Source of the DNA: Roseibium aquae
Lineage (GTDB): Bacteria > Pseudomonadota > Alphaproteobacteria > Rhizobiales > Stappiaceae
Assembly (NCBI RefSeq): GCF_008711285.1
Contig: NZ_VXDC01000002.1
Span: 310,001 to 374,000 of the forward strand
Reading direction: 5' to 3'
Length of the DNA: 64,000 nt
Position 1 is the first letter of the stretch. Every line of letters begins with the position of its first letter. Made by a program: the position numbers and the translations under genes. Positions 37,790 to 47,139 of the stretch are shown here, piece after piece. The notes under the pieces are model-generated. The model did no database searches, was not told the DNA's origin, and saw only the letters and a program-made list of their open reading frames with translations.

Positions 37790-37833
37790 GCTTTGGAAAG
37801 CCTCCCTGGCTGGTCAAACTGGCTAGAGAAATG

Positions 37834-37854
37834 TAAACTATACAGTGTAGTTTA
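37834..37854. promoter_or_regulatory. Candidate TetR operator, site 1
   Basis: Inverted repeat with arms TAAACTA and TAGTTTA, seven bases apart, and partly symmetric inside. It lies 45 bases upstream of iorA and shares its TGTAAACTA half-site with site 2. Confidence 0.6.
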
Positions 37855-37871
37855 GTCTGTGTTTCGGTGTC

Positions 37872-37891
37872 TGTAAACGGCCTAGTTTACA
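37872..37891. promoter_or_regulatory. Candidate TetR operator, site 2
   Basis: Arms TGTAAAC and GTTTACA, six bases apart, 19 bases upstream of the TetR start. The half-site matches site 1, suggesting one regulator controls both iorAB and itself. Confidence 0.6.
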
Positions 37892-37909
37892 TATGGTGGA
37901 AAATTTGGG

Positions 37910-38551
37910 ATGACAGGCCCCAGCGGCAGAGCGAAGCAAGACATGTCTGTGACAGACCAGAAAAAGAAACAAATCATCGAAGCGGCCATCGCGGAATTTC
38001 AGGAAAAAGGCTTCGCCGGCGCGAGCATGGACCGTATTTCGGAGCGGGCTAGCGTCTCCAAGCGCACGGTGTACAATCACTTTGAAAGCAAGGATGTCTT
38101 GTTCCGCGACATCACCCAGTGCCTCATCGATCAGCTTAACGCCGCTTTGGAAATTCCGTACGATCCGGACCAGCCGATCGCCGATGCGTTGATCCGCCTG
38201 GGCTGGGCTGAGGGAGAGCTGCTGGTCAATCCGTGCTTTATGAGTTTGGCCCGCATGATCATGGGCGAGACCATCCGCGATCCGGAAATGGCAGCGGATC
38301 TGGAAGCCCGGATGACCAAGCTCAGCGTCTTCGAGCAATACATGGCCCGCGCCATCGACGAAGGAAAGCTGGCGGGCGGCGATCCAGACCTCATGGCGCA
38401 GCAGTTTCTCGGCCTTATCAAGTCCCGAGCCTTCTTTCCGAACATGTATGCCGCCCGGGTGCCGGACCGTGCCGAAGTGGATAGGATCATCAAAGACAGC
38501 GTCGACATGATCCTTGCGCGATACGGCTCAGGCAGCCAATCGGGCCATTGA
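37910..38551 (+). CDS. TetR/AcrR family transcriptional regulator
   Basis: A 213-residue regulator. The N-terminal helix-turn-helix domain reads AIAEFQEKGFAGASMDRISERASVSKRT then VYNHFESKDVLF; the C-terminal ligand domain is of the AefR-like type (GRDHP-free, with MIMGETIRDPEMAADL). It is divergent from iorA-iorB with two matching inverted repeats between, so it probably represses the molybdenum hydroxylase and itself. Start ATG at 37910; ATG at 37943 is an alternative. Confidence 0.9.
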   Translation: MTGPSGRAKQDMSVTDQKKKQIIEAAIAEFQEKGFAGASMDRISERASVSKRTVYNHFESKDVLFRDITQCLIDQLNAALEIPYDPDQPIADALIRLGWAEGELLVNPCFMSLARMIMGETIRDPEMAADLEARMTKLSVFEQYMARAIDEGKLAGGDPDLMAQQFLGLIKSRAFFPNMYAARVPDRAEVDRIIKDSVDMILARYGSGSQSGH

Positions 38552-38703
38552 TGCGCGGATCAGGGGCCGCCGGGAACCGGCCGCCCCAAATCCCTCAGCT
38601 CCAATGATCCGAGGGCCTTGCGCTCGGCGCGGTACCGGCTAAATTGCGCGGAACTCCCGGCCGCTCTGGCCGCCTCATCCTCTAAACTGGACTGACTTTT
38701 TAA

Positions 38704-39930
38704 ATGGCGCATGGTGACATCAAGAAAGTCGTGCTCGCTTATTCCGGCGGCCTCGACACCTCCATCATCCTGAAATGGCTGCAGACCGAGTATGGCTGCG
38801 AAGTGGTGACCTTCACGGCGGATCTGGGCCAGGGCGAGGAGCTGGAGCCGGCGCGCCGCAAGGCCGAGATGCTGGGCATCAAGGAAATTCACATCGACGA
38901 CCTGCGCGAGGAGTTCATTCGGGACTTCGTCTTCCCGATGTTCCGTGCCAATGCGGTCTATGAGGGCGTTTATCTGCTCGGAACCTCCATCGCACGCCCG
39001 CTGATCTCCAAGCGGCTGATCGAGATCGCCGAGGAAACCGGCGCGGATGCCGTGGCCCATGGTGCAACCGGCAAGGGCAACGACCAAGTCCGGTTCGAAC
39101 TGTCCTGCTACGCACTCAATCCCGATATCAAGGTGATCGCCCCGTGGCGCGATTGGGCATTCAAATCCCGGACGGATCTGATCGAATTTGCCGAACAGCA
39201 CCAGATCCCGGTGCCCAAGGACAAGCGCGGCGAAGCTCCGTTCTCGGTTGACGCCAACATGCTACACTCCTCGTCCGAGGGCAAAGTGCTGGAAGACCCG
39301 AACGAGGAAGCGCCGCATTATGTCTACCAGCGGACCGTCGATCCAACGGAAGCGCCGGACACGGTGACCGAAATCGAAATCGGCTTCGAGAAAGGCGATC
39401 CGGTCTCGATCAACGGCGAACGGATGTCGCCGGCAACCCTTTTCGCGAAGCTCAACGACTATGGCCGGGACAATGGCATCGGCCGCCTCGACATGGTCGA
39501 GAACCGTTTTGTCGGCATGAAAAGCCGGGGGATTTATGAAACGCCGGGCGGAACGATCCTGTTGACCGCACACCGCGCGATGGAATCCCTCACGCTGGAC
39601 CGTGGGGCAGGGCATTTGAAGGACGAGCTGATGCCGCGTTATGCGTCACTCATCTATAACGGTTTCTGGTTCTCGCCCGAGCGTGAGATGCTTCAGGCCC
39701 TGATCGACAAGAGTCAGGAGCATGTCTCCGGAACCGTGCGTCTCAAGCTCTACAAGGGCAACGTGATGGTCGTCGGCCGGGCTTCGCCATTCTCGCTTTA
39801 TGCCGAGGAACTGGTGACTTTTGAAGATGATGAGGGCGCTTACGATCAAAAGGATGCAGCCGGCTTCATCAAGCTGAATGCGCTTCGTTTGCGCACGCTC
39901 GCCAAGCGCAACCAGCTCGATCGCTCATGA
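38704..39930 (+). CDS. argG: Argininosuccinate synthase
   Basis: A 408-residue enzyme joining citrulline and aspartate with ATP in arginine synthesis. The ATP-binding P-loop-like motif is [15 protein letters not shown] at residues 11-25; [11 protein letters not shown] binds citrulline and aspartate. Length and order are those of the class common in alphaproteobacteria. No clear ribosome-binding site precedes the ATG, which follows an AT-rich TTTTTAA. Its stop overlaps the next gene as ATGA. Confidence 0.97.
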   Translation: MAHGDIKKVVLAYSGGLDTSIILKWLQTEYGCEVVTFTADLGQGEELEPARRKAEMLGIKEIHIDDLREEFIRDFVFPMFRANAVYEGVYLLGTSIARPLISKRLIEIAEETGADAVAHGATGKGNDQVRFELSCYALNPDIKVIAPWRDWAFKSRTDLIEFAEQHQIPVPKDKRGEAPFSVDANMLHSSSEGKVLEDPNEEAPHYVYQRTVDPTEAPDTVTEIEIGFEKGDPVSINGERMSPATLFAKLNDYGRDNGIGRLDMVENRFVGMKSRGIYETPGGTILLTAHRAMESLTLDRGAGHLKDELMPRYASLIYNGFWFSPEREMLQALIDKSQEHVSGTVRLKLYKGNVMVVGRASPFSLYAEELVTFEDDEGAYDQKDAAGFIKLNALRLRTLAKRNQLDRS

Positions 39931-40613
39931 CCTGCGCGGCGGCGCCATCTGTATTCGATCAGTTGAGCGCGGCCGGATTTGTTGGGATTGGCGGGTTTCA
40001 CGCCAATCCCGAAGACGCTGTGCCGGGCCTGCCATCCGCAGGCGGGCCCGCGAAAACCGTTTTGATGATCGGCAGCGCCGGACCATCGTTCTGGCAAGTC
40101 TTTCAAGCTTCGCCAGAGGCCGCGGACGGGCATCCTGATCCCATGGATCGGTTTACACGCCGTAACCTCGGTCGGATTGCAGCCGACCACGGTTTGGCCG
40201 CCATCTATCCGTTCGAAGGCCCGCCCTATCATCCGTTCCAGCGCTGGGCCCAGCGTTGCGGCGGGTTTTCACCAAGCCCGATCGGCTTGCTGACCCATCA
40301 TGTTTACGGTCCCTGGCTCGGGCTTCGCGGGGCCTTTGTCTCAGGCGAAAGACTTGATCTGCCAGATGACCGGAGCGCGGATGGTCCGTGCCCGGCCTGC
40401 GCCGGAAAACCGTGTGTGGTCAGATGCCCGGCCGGTGCCCTCAGCGTGGAGACCGGCTATAACGTGCAGCGGTGCCGCGATCACCTGGCTGGCCGTCCCC
40501 AGGATTCCTGCCGGGCTGGATGCGCTGCCCGCCGCGCCTGCCCGGTCGGTGCGAGCTTTGCTCACGATCCCGGCCAGGGCCGATTTCACATGAACGGTTT
40601 CTTCGGCCTTTGA
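39927..40613 (+). CDS. 4Fe-4S ferredoxin-like protein (QueG/CblC-like relatives)
   Basis: A 228-residue soluble protein with a C-terminal cysteine-rich region: [18 protein letters not shown] (Cys-x2-Cys-x4-Cys-x3-Cys-Pro) and [16 protein letters not shown]. The N-terminal part ([45 protein letters not shown]) recalls the cofactor-binding part of epoxyqueuosine reductase-like and vitamin-B12 reductase-like proteins. Annotated elsewhere only as ferredoxin. It is translationally coupled to argG by a 4-base overlap. Substrate unknown. Confidence 0.75.
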   Translation: MTCAAAPSVFDQLSAAGFVGIGGFHANPEDAVPGLPSAGGPAKTVLMIGSAGPSFWQVFQASPEAADGHPDPMDRFTRRNLGRIAADHGLAAIYPFEGPPYHPFQRWAQRCGGFSPSPIGLLTHHVYGPWLGLRGAFVSGERLDLPDDRSADGPCPACAGKPCVVRCPAGALSVETGYNVQRCRDHLAGRPQDSCRAGCAARRACPVGASFAHDPGQGRFHMNGFFGL

Positions 40614-40643
40614 CACGGGCAGCCAAAAGTTTAAGGAGACGAT

Positions 40644-41096
40644 ATGGGCCGCTGGTTCAGCTTGTTTGTTTTTCTCTTCGCCGTCACCGGCCTCGGCCTC
40701 TTGATCGGGGCGAGCACGATCCCGGGTCCGTGGTACGCGGAGCTTGCCAAGCCGCCGCTCAATCCGCCGGATTGGTTGTTCGGACCCGTCTGGGCGGCTC
40801 TTTATGTCCTGATCGCGATTGCCGGCTGGCGGGTGTGGGAACGCGAGGGCCTGTCAGCGCTGTTTTCGCTCTGGGTCTTGCAACTGGGCCTGAACTTCGC
40901 GTGGAGCCCGGTTGTTTTTGTCATCAACAATCTTGGACTGGGCCTTGTCATTCTTTTCGCGATGCTGACGACCATTCTGATCTTCGTGTTCGCCGCGCGG
41001 CGGCGGGATCCCTTGGCAGCGGCCTGTTTCGTTCCCTATGCCGCATGGGTAGCCTTCGCCGGCTATCTGAATGCTGGTCTTTATCTGCTGAACTAG
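40644..41096 (+). CDS. tspO: TspO/MBR family tryptophan-rich sensory protein
   Basis: A 150-residue five-helix membrane protein. Family pattern: WYAELAKPPLNPPDWLFGPVWAALYVLIAIAGWRVW in helices 1-2, then LQLGLNFAWSPVVFVINN and a final helix. TspO binds tetrapyrroles and cholesterol-like ligands and regulates porphyrin-related gene expression or transport in alphaproteobacteria. GGAG lies about 8 bases before the ATG. It follows the ferredoxin-like gene after 30 bases. Confidence 0.92.
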   Translation: MGRWFSLFVFLFAVTGLGLLIGASTIPGPWYAELAKPPLNPPDWLFGPVWAALYVLIAIAGWRVWEREGLSALFSLWVLQLGLNFAWSPVVFVINNLGLGLVILFAMLTTILIFVFAARRRDPLAAACFVPYAAWVAFAGYLNAGLYLLN

Positions 41097-41143
41097 ACCA
41101 GCGGGTGCTTGATCGAAAACGCGGCAAAATCCAAAGCTGCTCT

Positions 41144-41650
41144 CTAAGCGCGGGGCTTTAGTTTCACCACCTGGCTGACATCGGGGCAGGTCTTGAGTGC
41201 CTCCGTGGCCGTTTGAGTGGGGGAAACGGGGGCGGCGGGCCAGATTTCCGCCAAAGGCACCAGCACAAAGGCCCGTTCGGCCATGCGGGGATGGGGGACC
41301 TGGAGTCCGTCCTCCTGGATTTGGTCTGGACCAAAGATAAGGATGTCGATGTCGATCAGACGCGGTCCCCAGCGTATGTCGCGGGTCCGGCCCATTCTCG
41401 CCTCGATACCCAGGCAGGTGTCAAGAAGCGCGCGGGCACCGAGCGTGGTGTCTACGGTCAGGCAGATATTGCGGTAGTCATCCTGCGGGACGGGTCCCCA
41501 AGGCGGCGTGCGGTAGTCGGAGGAGCGGGCAACCAGCGTGATGCCGTCGACCGCCGACAAAAGCGCCACCGCCCGATCCAGGTTTTCGCGCGTGTCTCCG
41601 ACATTCGAGCCGAGACCGAGTGCCGCGCGCACACGGGCGTTCGTGACCAT
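41144..41650 (-). CDS. folK: Hydroxymethyldihydropterin pyrophosphokinase
   Basis: A 168-residue HPPK that transfers pyrophosphate from ATP to 6-hydroxymethyl-7,8-dihydropterin in folate synthesis. It shows ALGLGSNVGDTRENLDRA, SSDYRTPPWGP, GIEARMGRTRDIRWGPRLIDIDILIFG (with the Mg-binding Asp residues) and LQVPHPRMAERAFVLVPLAE. Its ATG overlaps the folP stop (TGATG). folB is not between them. Confidence 0.96.
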   Translation of the reverse strand: MVTNARVRAALGLGSNVGDTRENLDRAVALLSAVDGITLVARSSDYRTPPWGPVPQDDYRNICLTVDTTLGARALLDTCLGIEARMGRTRDIRWGPRLIDIDILIFGPDQIQEDGLQVPHPRMAERAFVLVPLAEIWPAAPVSPTQTATEALKTCPDVSQVVKLKPRA

Positions 41651-42498
41651 CAGGTCGCTCCCGGGAGATGAGGGGCTGCTCGCTCCCGCCGCGTGGCGGC
41701 AAAAAGCCGCACGGCGTCGGCGTGAGGGTGGACATCATGAACACGGATGATCGACGCCCCTTTTTGCAGGGCAATCATGTGGACCGCCAGCGAGCCGAAC
41801 AGACGGTCGTCCGATTCCACGTTCAAAACCGCGCCGATCATCCGTTTGCGCGACGCGCCGGCCAGCACCGGCAGCCCGTGTTTCAGCAGGCTCTCGAAAC
41901 GGTTCAGGATCTGGAAGTTCTGGTCGACGGTCTTGCCGAATCCAAAGCCGGGATCGAGGATTTGCTTGTTCCTTGGAATTCCGGCCCTGTCGGCCAGTTC
42001 CATCGATCGTTCGAACCAGCGGTCTATATCGTCCAGTATGTCGATCGCAGGATCCGCCTTGGGCCGGTTATGCATCATGATCACATGGGCCTTGGCCGCC
42101 GCGGCTGTTTCCGGCATCGCCGGATCTTTCTGCAAACCCCACACATCATTGATGATCACGGCGCCGGCGTCACACGCCTTTGCCGCGATGCTCGCCTTGT
42201 AGGTATCGATGGACACGGGCGCGCCAAGATCGCAAACGGCGGAAAGCACCGGTTCAAGCCGGCCCCATTCGTCCTCCGCGCTTATCGCCGCCGCCCCCGG
42301 ACGCGTGCTTTCCGCCCCGATATCCAGAATATCGGCCCCTTGGGCGATCATGGCTTGGGCGTGTTCGAGCGCGGCGCCGGCCGCATTGAACCTGCCGCCG
42401 TCAGAAAAGGAGTCGGGCGTAATGTTCAAAATGCCCATGACATGGGGGAGGCAACCTGCCCCAAGGTCCGGCAAAGTGTAGGATGGCGCGTCGCGCAT
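41650..42498 (-). CDS. folP: Dihydropteroate synthase
   Basis: A 282-residue TIM-barrel enzyme condensing pterin pyrophosphate with p-aminobenzoate; the sulfonamide target. Motifs: MGILNITPDSFSDGGRF, GAESTRPGA, DPGFGFGKT and GASRKRMIG. It is coupled to folK by a one-base stop/start overlap and starts 76 bases after the Bcr/CflA transporter stop on the same strand. Confidence 0.96.
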   Translation of the reverse strand: MRDAPSYTLPDLGAGCLPHVMGILNITPDSFSDGGRFNAAGAALEHAQAMIAQGADILDIGAESTRPGAAAISAEDEWGRLEPVLSAVCDLGAPVSIDTYKASIAAKACDAGAVIINDVWGLQKDPAMPETAAAAKAHVIMMHNRPKADPAIDILDDIDRWFERSMELADRAGIPRNKQILDPGFGFGKTVDQNFQILNRFESLLKHGLPVLAGASRKRMIGAVLNVESDDRLFGSLAVHMIALQKGASIIRVHDVHPHADAVRLFAATRRERAAPHLPGAT

Positions 42499-42574
42499 GC
42501 TGTGTCCCGGGTTCGTCCGGCGCGTGTTTGGCCCCTCCTCAAGGCGGGGTCAAGGGGTGCTTAGGGCAATGTCG

Positions 42575-43792
42575 CTATTCGGCCGGTTGCGCTTCGGTTT
42601 TTTTGGCACCACGGGTCAGGAGCAGATAGGCGGCAACACCGGCAACCGGCATGCCGGCAATCACGGTGGCCATGCCCAGAAGCGGATCGCCGAGCGCTGC
42701 GACGATCAAACTGCCGACAATGCCGCCGCCAAACTGCAGGAACCCCATGACCGAAGAGGCTGCGCCGGCAATCTGGGGAAAGCCTTGCATGGCCTGCGTG
42801 AAGCTGGCGGGCAGGACGAAAGCCAGTGAGAAGGCGAACATCATCACCGGCACCATTACGCTCAGCAGGGTCGGGGACAGGAGCACCATGGACCCGACCA
42901 TCGCGGACGAAGCCGCGACCAGGCCCGCCATGCCATAGGGCAGAAGGTGGATCGCATCGGTGCGTTTCAGCACTCTGCCAGTGACGATCGTACCGCAGAT
43001 GAACGACCCGGACTGAAGCATCATGGTCAGGCCGAATTGTGATGGACTGAGGCCGACCTCGTAAATCAGGATGAAGGGCAAAACCGTGGTGAGCGCATAC
43101 AGGTTGCCGAGGCTGAAGCCGACGAGCAGGCTGGGCGCGAGAAACCGCCTATCCCTCAAAAGCGTGGCGTAATTGATGCCAAGCTGGCGGGGATTGAGAT
43201 GGTGCCGGCCCTTGAAGGCGTTGGATTCGCGCTGGTACAGCGCAACAGCGGCCATCAGCACCACGCCGTAGACGATCATGCACCAGAACACTTCCCGCCA
43301 TCCGAAGAACTCCAGTACGAAGCCGCCAATGGTCGGCGAAATGGCCGGTCCCAGGGCAAGCATCATGGCGATGGTGTTCATGATCCGGGCGGAGTTCTGG
43401 CCGGTGAACTGATCCCGCACGATCGCGCGCGAAACCGCGATGCCAACTGCGGCGCCAACGCCCTGAAGTGTCCGGGCAATCAGCATCCAGGTGATATCCG
43501 GCGCGAAGGTCGCCATGACCGAGGAGAGAAGGTACAGCGACAGGAAGGCCAGTGTCACCGGTTTGCGGCCAAAGGCATCGGTCAGCGGTCCGCAGATCAG
43601 CTGCGTCACGGCGAAGCCGACAAAATAGGCTGTGAGCGTCAGCTTGATAACCGAGTCGGTGGTGCCGAAGGCTTCCGCTAAGGCAGGCATGGCCGGGGTG
43701 TAGAGAGCCATGGACACTGGCCCGATGGCAACCAATCCTGCGCCGAGAAGCGACGTGCGCCGGGCGCTCATGACTGGATGATCGGCGTTCAT
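42575..43792 (-). CDS. Bcr/CflA-type multidrug efflux MFS transporter
   Basis: A 405-residue 12-helix major facilitator. The start SLLGAGLVAIGPVSMALYTPAMPALAEAFG and motif GPLTDAFGRKPV (loop 2-3) with RTLQGVGAAVGIAVSRAIVRD are those of the Bcr/CflA drug-efflux group. The frame is open to 44116, but the ATG at 43792 starts the protein and overlaps the stop of the MarR gene by 4 bases. It therefore forms an operon with MarR; chloramphenicol/bicyclomycin-type substrates are inferred from the family. Confidence 0.92.
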   Translation of the reverse strand: MNADHPVMSARRTSLLGAGLVAIGPVSMALYTPAMPALAEAFGTTDSVIKLTLTAYFVGFAVTQLICGPLTDAFGRKPVTLAFLSLYLLSSVMATFAPDITWMLIARTLQGVGAAVGIAVSRAIVRDQFTGQNSARIMNTIAMMLALGPAISPTIGGFVLEFFGWREVFWCMIVYGVVLMAAVALYQRESNAFKGRHHLNPRQLGINYATLLRDRRFLAPSLLVGFSLGNLYALTTVLPFILIYEVGLSPSQFGLTMMLQSGSFICGTIVTGRVLKRTDAIHLLPYGMAGLVAASSAMVGSMVLLSPTLLSVMVPVMMFAFSLAFVLPASFTQAMQGFPQIAGAASSVMGFLQFGGGIVGSLIVAALGDPLLGMATVIAGMPVAGVAAYLLLTRGAKKTEAQPAE

Positions 43793-44256
43793 ACCCGGGT
43801 CTCCGGTTCTTTTTTGTCTTTCTCGCACAGGGAGGTTTTGATGGTGGCGAGCAGTCTTTCCAAGGTCGCGTGTTCGCACTCGCTCAAGTTTCCAAGGGCG
43901 TCCGAACGCACCCTGTCCATGACGGTTTCGATCCGTTCGAGGATCGGATCCGCCTTGCGGGTCAAGCGTACCAGCTTGGCTCTGCGGTCCGTCGGGTCGC
44001 TTTCCCGGCGGACCAGTGCCGCTTTTTCCAGCGCGTCGAGATAGCCGACCAGTGTCATGGGTTCGACGCCCATTCTCTCGGCAAGTGTGGCCTGTCTCAA
44101 TCCCGGGTTGCGCCAAACAAAGGCGAGGGCCCGCGCTTCGGCAACGGTGAGGCCGGTTTCAACGTCGGCCAGGGCTGTCTCAAAGCGGCGGCGGAGCAAC
44201 CGTGCGATATCCACGATCATCCAGTTTGCCCCGCCGCTCGGGGCTGAGGGGCTCAT
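43789..44256 (-). CDS. MarR family transcriptional regulator
   Basis: A 155-residue winged-helix regulator: VAEARALAFVWRNPGLRQATLAERMGVEPMTLVGYL (helix-turn-helix) and LVRRESDPTDRRAKLVRLT (wing), with a C-terminal dimer helix. It is followed directly by the efflux transporter (ATGA overlap), the classic arrangement for MarR repressors that sense a transporter substrate. The frame is open to 44499, but the ATG at 44256 has the right N-terminus; a palindrome lies 19 bases upstream. Confidence 0.93.
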   Translation of the reverse strand: MSPSAPSGGANWMIVDIARLLRRRFETALADVETGLTVAEARALAFVWRNPGLRQATLAERMGVEPMTLVGYLDALEKAALVRRESDPTDRRAKLVRLTRKADPILERIETVMDRVRSDALGNLSECEHATLERLLATIKTSLCEKDKKEPETRV

Positions 44257-44274
44257 TGCTGCAGACTCTATTGA

Positions 44275-44287
44275 TAAGGTTACCTTA
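44275..44287. promoter_or_regulatory. Candidate MarR operator
   Basis: A 13-bp perfect palindrome, TAAGGT and ACCTTA around one base, just upstream of the MarR start. MarR proteins bind such palindromes in their own promoters. Confidence 0.6.
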
Positions 44288-44473
44288 GTAATGAGGCGCA
44301 TGCGATGCTGAGTCAAGCCTGTGAGCTTTGCCGCGTTGCACAAGGAGGCGCTTGCAGCTATACAAGGCCCGAATTCGCCGGAAGCGGCGGAAATCCTGAC
44401 ATTTACAGGCAAGACCGGCGGCTGTTGCGGCAATGCGGACCAGGGCCGGCCCGTTTTGCGGAGCTCTACCCTT

Positions 44474-46297
44474 ATGAATATGCGCAATATCGCCATCATC
44501 GCGCACGTCGATCATGGCAAGACCACGCTCATCGATGTGTTGCTGAAACAGTCCGGGGTGTTCCGGGACAACCAGCGCACCGAAGAGCGGATGATGGATT
44601 CCAACGATATCGAGCGTGAGCGCGGGATCACGATCCTGGCCAAGGTCACCTCGCTGGTGTGGAAGGACGCGCGGATCAATATCGTCGATACCCCGGGTCA
44701 CGCCGATTTCGGCGGCGAGGTCGAGCGTATCCTGCATATGGTTGACGGCGTCATCCTGCTGGTGGACGCCGCAGAAGGTCCCATGCCGCAGACCAAGTTC
44801 GTGCTCGGCAAAGCCTTGAAACTCGGCCTCAAGCCGATCGTTGCGATCAACAAGATCGACAAGCCGGAGCAGCGCGCCGAGGAAGTGCTGGACGAAGTGT
44901 TCGATCTGTTTGCCTCCCTCGACGCAAACGAGGAGCAGCTCGATTTTCCGGTGCTCTACGGGTCCGCCAAGCAGGAATGGATGGCTCTGGAGCCCTCTGG
45001 TCCGCAGGAAGGCATGGGGCCCTTGTTCGACATGGTGCTCGAAAAAGTCGCCCCTCCCGCATCGGAGGCCGGATCGTTCAAGATGCTGGCGACAACGATC
45101 GAATCCGATCCGTTCCTGGGCCGGATCTTGACCGGGCGGATTGTCTCGGGAACCGCGCTCCCCAACATGCCGATCAAGGCATTGGCCCGGGATGGGTCGG
45201 TGGTCGAGACAGGCCGGATTTCCAAGATCCTCGCTTTCCGCGGTCTCGAACGCCAGCCCATCGACCAGGGGGAAGCCGGGGATATCGTTGCGATAGCCGG
45301 TCTGACCAAGGCAACCGTCGCCGACACGCTTTGCGCGCCCGATATCGCCGAGCCGTTGCAGGCCCAGCCGATCGATCCGCCGACGCTGTCCATGACCTTC
45401 CGTGTCAATGACAGCCCGCTGGCCGGGACCGAGGGCTCCAAGGTCCAGTCGCGGGTCATCCGTGAGCGGTTGATGAAAGAGGCCGAGGGAAATGTCGCGC
45501 TGAAGGTGGAAGACACGGACGAGCCCGATGCCTTTATCGTGTCCGGACGGGGCGAATTGCTTCTGGCGATTCTGATCGAAAACATGCGCCGCGAAGGCTT
45601 CGAGCTGGGCGTGGGGCGTCCGCGCGTTGTCTATCAGCAGGACGAAAAGGGCGGGCGCCTCGAACCCATTGAAGAAGTCATCATCGACGTTGACGAGGAG
45701 TATTCCGGCGCGGTTGTGCAAAAGCTGCAGGAGCGCAAGGCCGATCTTCTGGAAATGAAACCATCGGGCGGTGGCCGGACAAGGCTGGTCTTCAATGCGC
45801 CGACCCGGGGCCTGATCGGTTATCAAGCTGAGCTGATGTCCGACACACGCGGTTCGGCAATCTTTAACCGCTTGTTCCATAGCTACCAACCCTACAAGGG
45901 GCCGATCCAGGGACGTCATACGGGCGTGCTTTTGTCGAATGGCATGGGCGAGGCTGTGGCCTACGCCTTGTTCAACCTGGAAGACCGGGGCCCGATGATG
46001 ATCGATCCGGGTACGAAGGTGTATCCCGGGATGATCATCGGTGAACACACCCGTGGCAACGACCTGGAGGTGAACGTTCTGAAGGGCAAGCAACTGACCA
46101 ACGTTCGGGCCTCCGGCAAGGACGATGCCGTCAAGCTGACGACCCCGATCCGCCTGACGCTGGAAGCCGCTCTTTCCTACATCGCCGACGACGAGCTGGT
46201 GGAAGTCACTCCGAAATCGATCCGCCTGCGCAAAGCGGAACTGGATCCGCATGAGCGCAAGCGCAAGGAGCGCGCCCTCAAGAAAGAAAGCGCCTGA
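44474..46297 (+). CDS. typA: Ribosome-associated GTPase TypA/BipA
   Basis: A 607-residue translational GTPase involved in ribosome assembly and stress adaptation. The N-terminal G domain has AHVDHGKTT (residues 10-18), the switch I RGITI, DTPGHADF and NKIDK; elongation-factor-like domains follow, then a TypA-specific C-terminal domain (RLVFNAPTRGLIGYQ, TGVLLSNGMGEAVAYALFNLEDRG). ATG at 44474 (or 44480) starts the family sequence; the frame is open from 44321. Confidence 0.97.
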   Translation: MNMRNIAIIAHVDHGKTTLIDVLLKQSGVFRDNQRTEERMMDSNDIERERGITILAKVTSLVWKDARINIVDTPGHADFGGEVERILHMVDGVILLVDAAEGPMPQTKFVLGKALKLGLKPIVAINKIDKPEQRAEEVLDEVFDLFASLDANEEQLDFPVLYGSAKQEWMALEPSGPQEGMGPLFDMVLEKVAPPASEAGSFKMLATTIESDPFLGRILTGRIVSGTALPNMPIKALARDGSVVETGRISKILAFRGLERQPIDQGEAGDIVAIAGLTKATVADTLCAPDIAEPLQAQPIDPPTLSMTFRVNDSPLAGTEGSKVQSRVIRERLMKEAEGNVALKVEDTDEPDAFIVSGRGELLLAILIENMRREGFELGVGRPRVVYQQDEKGGRLEPIEEVIIDVDEEYSGAVVQKLQERKADLLEMKPSGGGRTRLVFNAPTRGLIGYQAELMSDTRGSAIFNRLFHSYQPYKGPIQGRHTGVLLSNGMGEAVAYALFNLEDRGPMMIDPGTKVYPGMIIGEHTRGNDLEVNVLKGKQLTNVRASGKDDAVKLTTPIRLTLEAALSYIADDELVEVTPKSIRLRKAELDPHERKRKERALKKESA

Positions 46298-46328
46298 CGC
46301 AGAGGGTGTTTTCGCCGGAGAGTGAGAC

Positions 46329-46354
46329 AAACCCGGGTCGAAGGATCCGGGTTT
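46329..46354 (+). terminator. Probable terminator of typA
   Basis: AAACCCGG and CCGGGTTT form a perfect 8-bp stem around a 10-base loop, followed by a short T-containing tract. It lies 32 bases after the typA stop. Confidence 0.6.
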
Positions 46355-46528
46355 CTTGTGTCCGCCCCATCCATGCCGCTGTTGCCCAGAACTGGGTCCT
46401 ATTTCGATGTTGAAGGCCCGAAACCGCGCGCTATTTCAGATTTCAGGCCTGCCCTGCCGCCCGATCAAAAAAGGGTTAGGATCAATTCCGGCGCGGCCGC
46501 GTGTTTGAAACGGAACGGAGTGCGGAGA

Positions 46529-46873
46529 ATGAAGGGCTTCTTTTTCGTCCTGTTGATGGCTGTTGTGTCGGTGCCAATGCCCGCACAGGCCAACACCCTA
46601 ACGGCGCGGGAAATCCAGGCCGAGATGCTGAACAAAACCATCGTCACACACCGGTTTGGGATGCGGGTGACCATGCGCTATCTGCCCGGTGGTGTCGTTA
46701 CCGCCCGGGCTTTGATCGGGTCGATGGACGGCACTTGGCGGGCCCGAGGGAACGAGATCTGCTCAACCTTTCCCAGTGGCCCGGCCAAGGGGACAAGTTG
46801 CGTCAGTTTCAAACGTCTGGGCGATGATCGCTTTATCAGCTCCGAAGGGGTTCGTTTCCGCGTCGTCGATTGA
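46529..46873 (+). CDS. Small exported protein of unknown function
   Basis: A 114-residue protein with a signal peptide (FFFVLLMAVVSVPMPAQA). The mature part reads TAREIQAEMLNKTIVTHRFGMRVTMRYLPGG and ends in FKRLGDDRFISSEGVRFRVVD. No family recognised. The frame is open from 46322, but the ATG at 46529 starts the signal peptide and follows a GGAG. The codon pattern is like the neighbours. Confidence 0.7.
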   Translation: MKGFFFVLLMAVVSVPMPAQANTLTAREIQAEMLNKTIVTHRFGMRVTMRYLPGGVVTARALIGSMDGTWRARGNEICSTFPSGPAKGTSCVSFKRLGDDRFISSEGVRFRVVD

Positions 46874-47139
46874 TTGATGCGCGGGAAGACAACAGAGGCC
46901 GTCCATCCGGCAAACGGGCGCAAGCCCCTTTTCCCAGATAAAATCCCTCCGGGCGGCAACACGAGCGCGCCGGACGGTGTTTTTGCTCGATTTTGGCCAG
47001 CGGCCGCAAGGCCAATGGGCAGTCGGCCGGCTTGGCGCGAGGCTCATGATCCGAGAAAAAAAATCACTATTTCGCCGCAATCCAGCCCTTCGCAGGTCAA
47101 AAACGCATCTCATATTCAATTCATACCCTGATGGGTCGA

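Noticed and set aside
42575-44116. The open frame of the Bcr/CflA transporter extends 108 codons upstream of the chosen start
   Set aside because: The extension lies antisense-free but inside the MarR gene in another frame, has no helix or family similarity, and the ATGA overlap at 43792 is a typical operon junction.
44285-46330. A 681-codon minus-strand frame opposite typA
   Set aside because: Complete overlap with typA, which has full GTPase motifs; the antisense product has no recognisable family.
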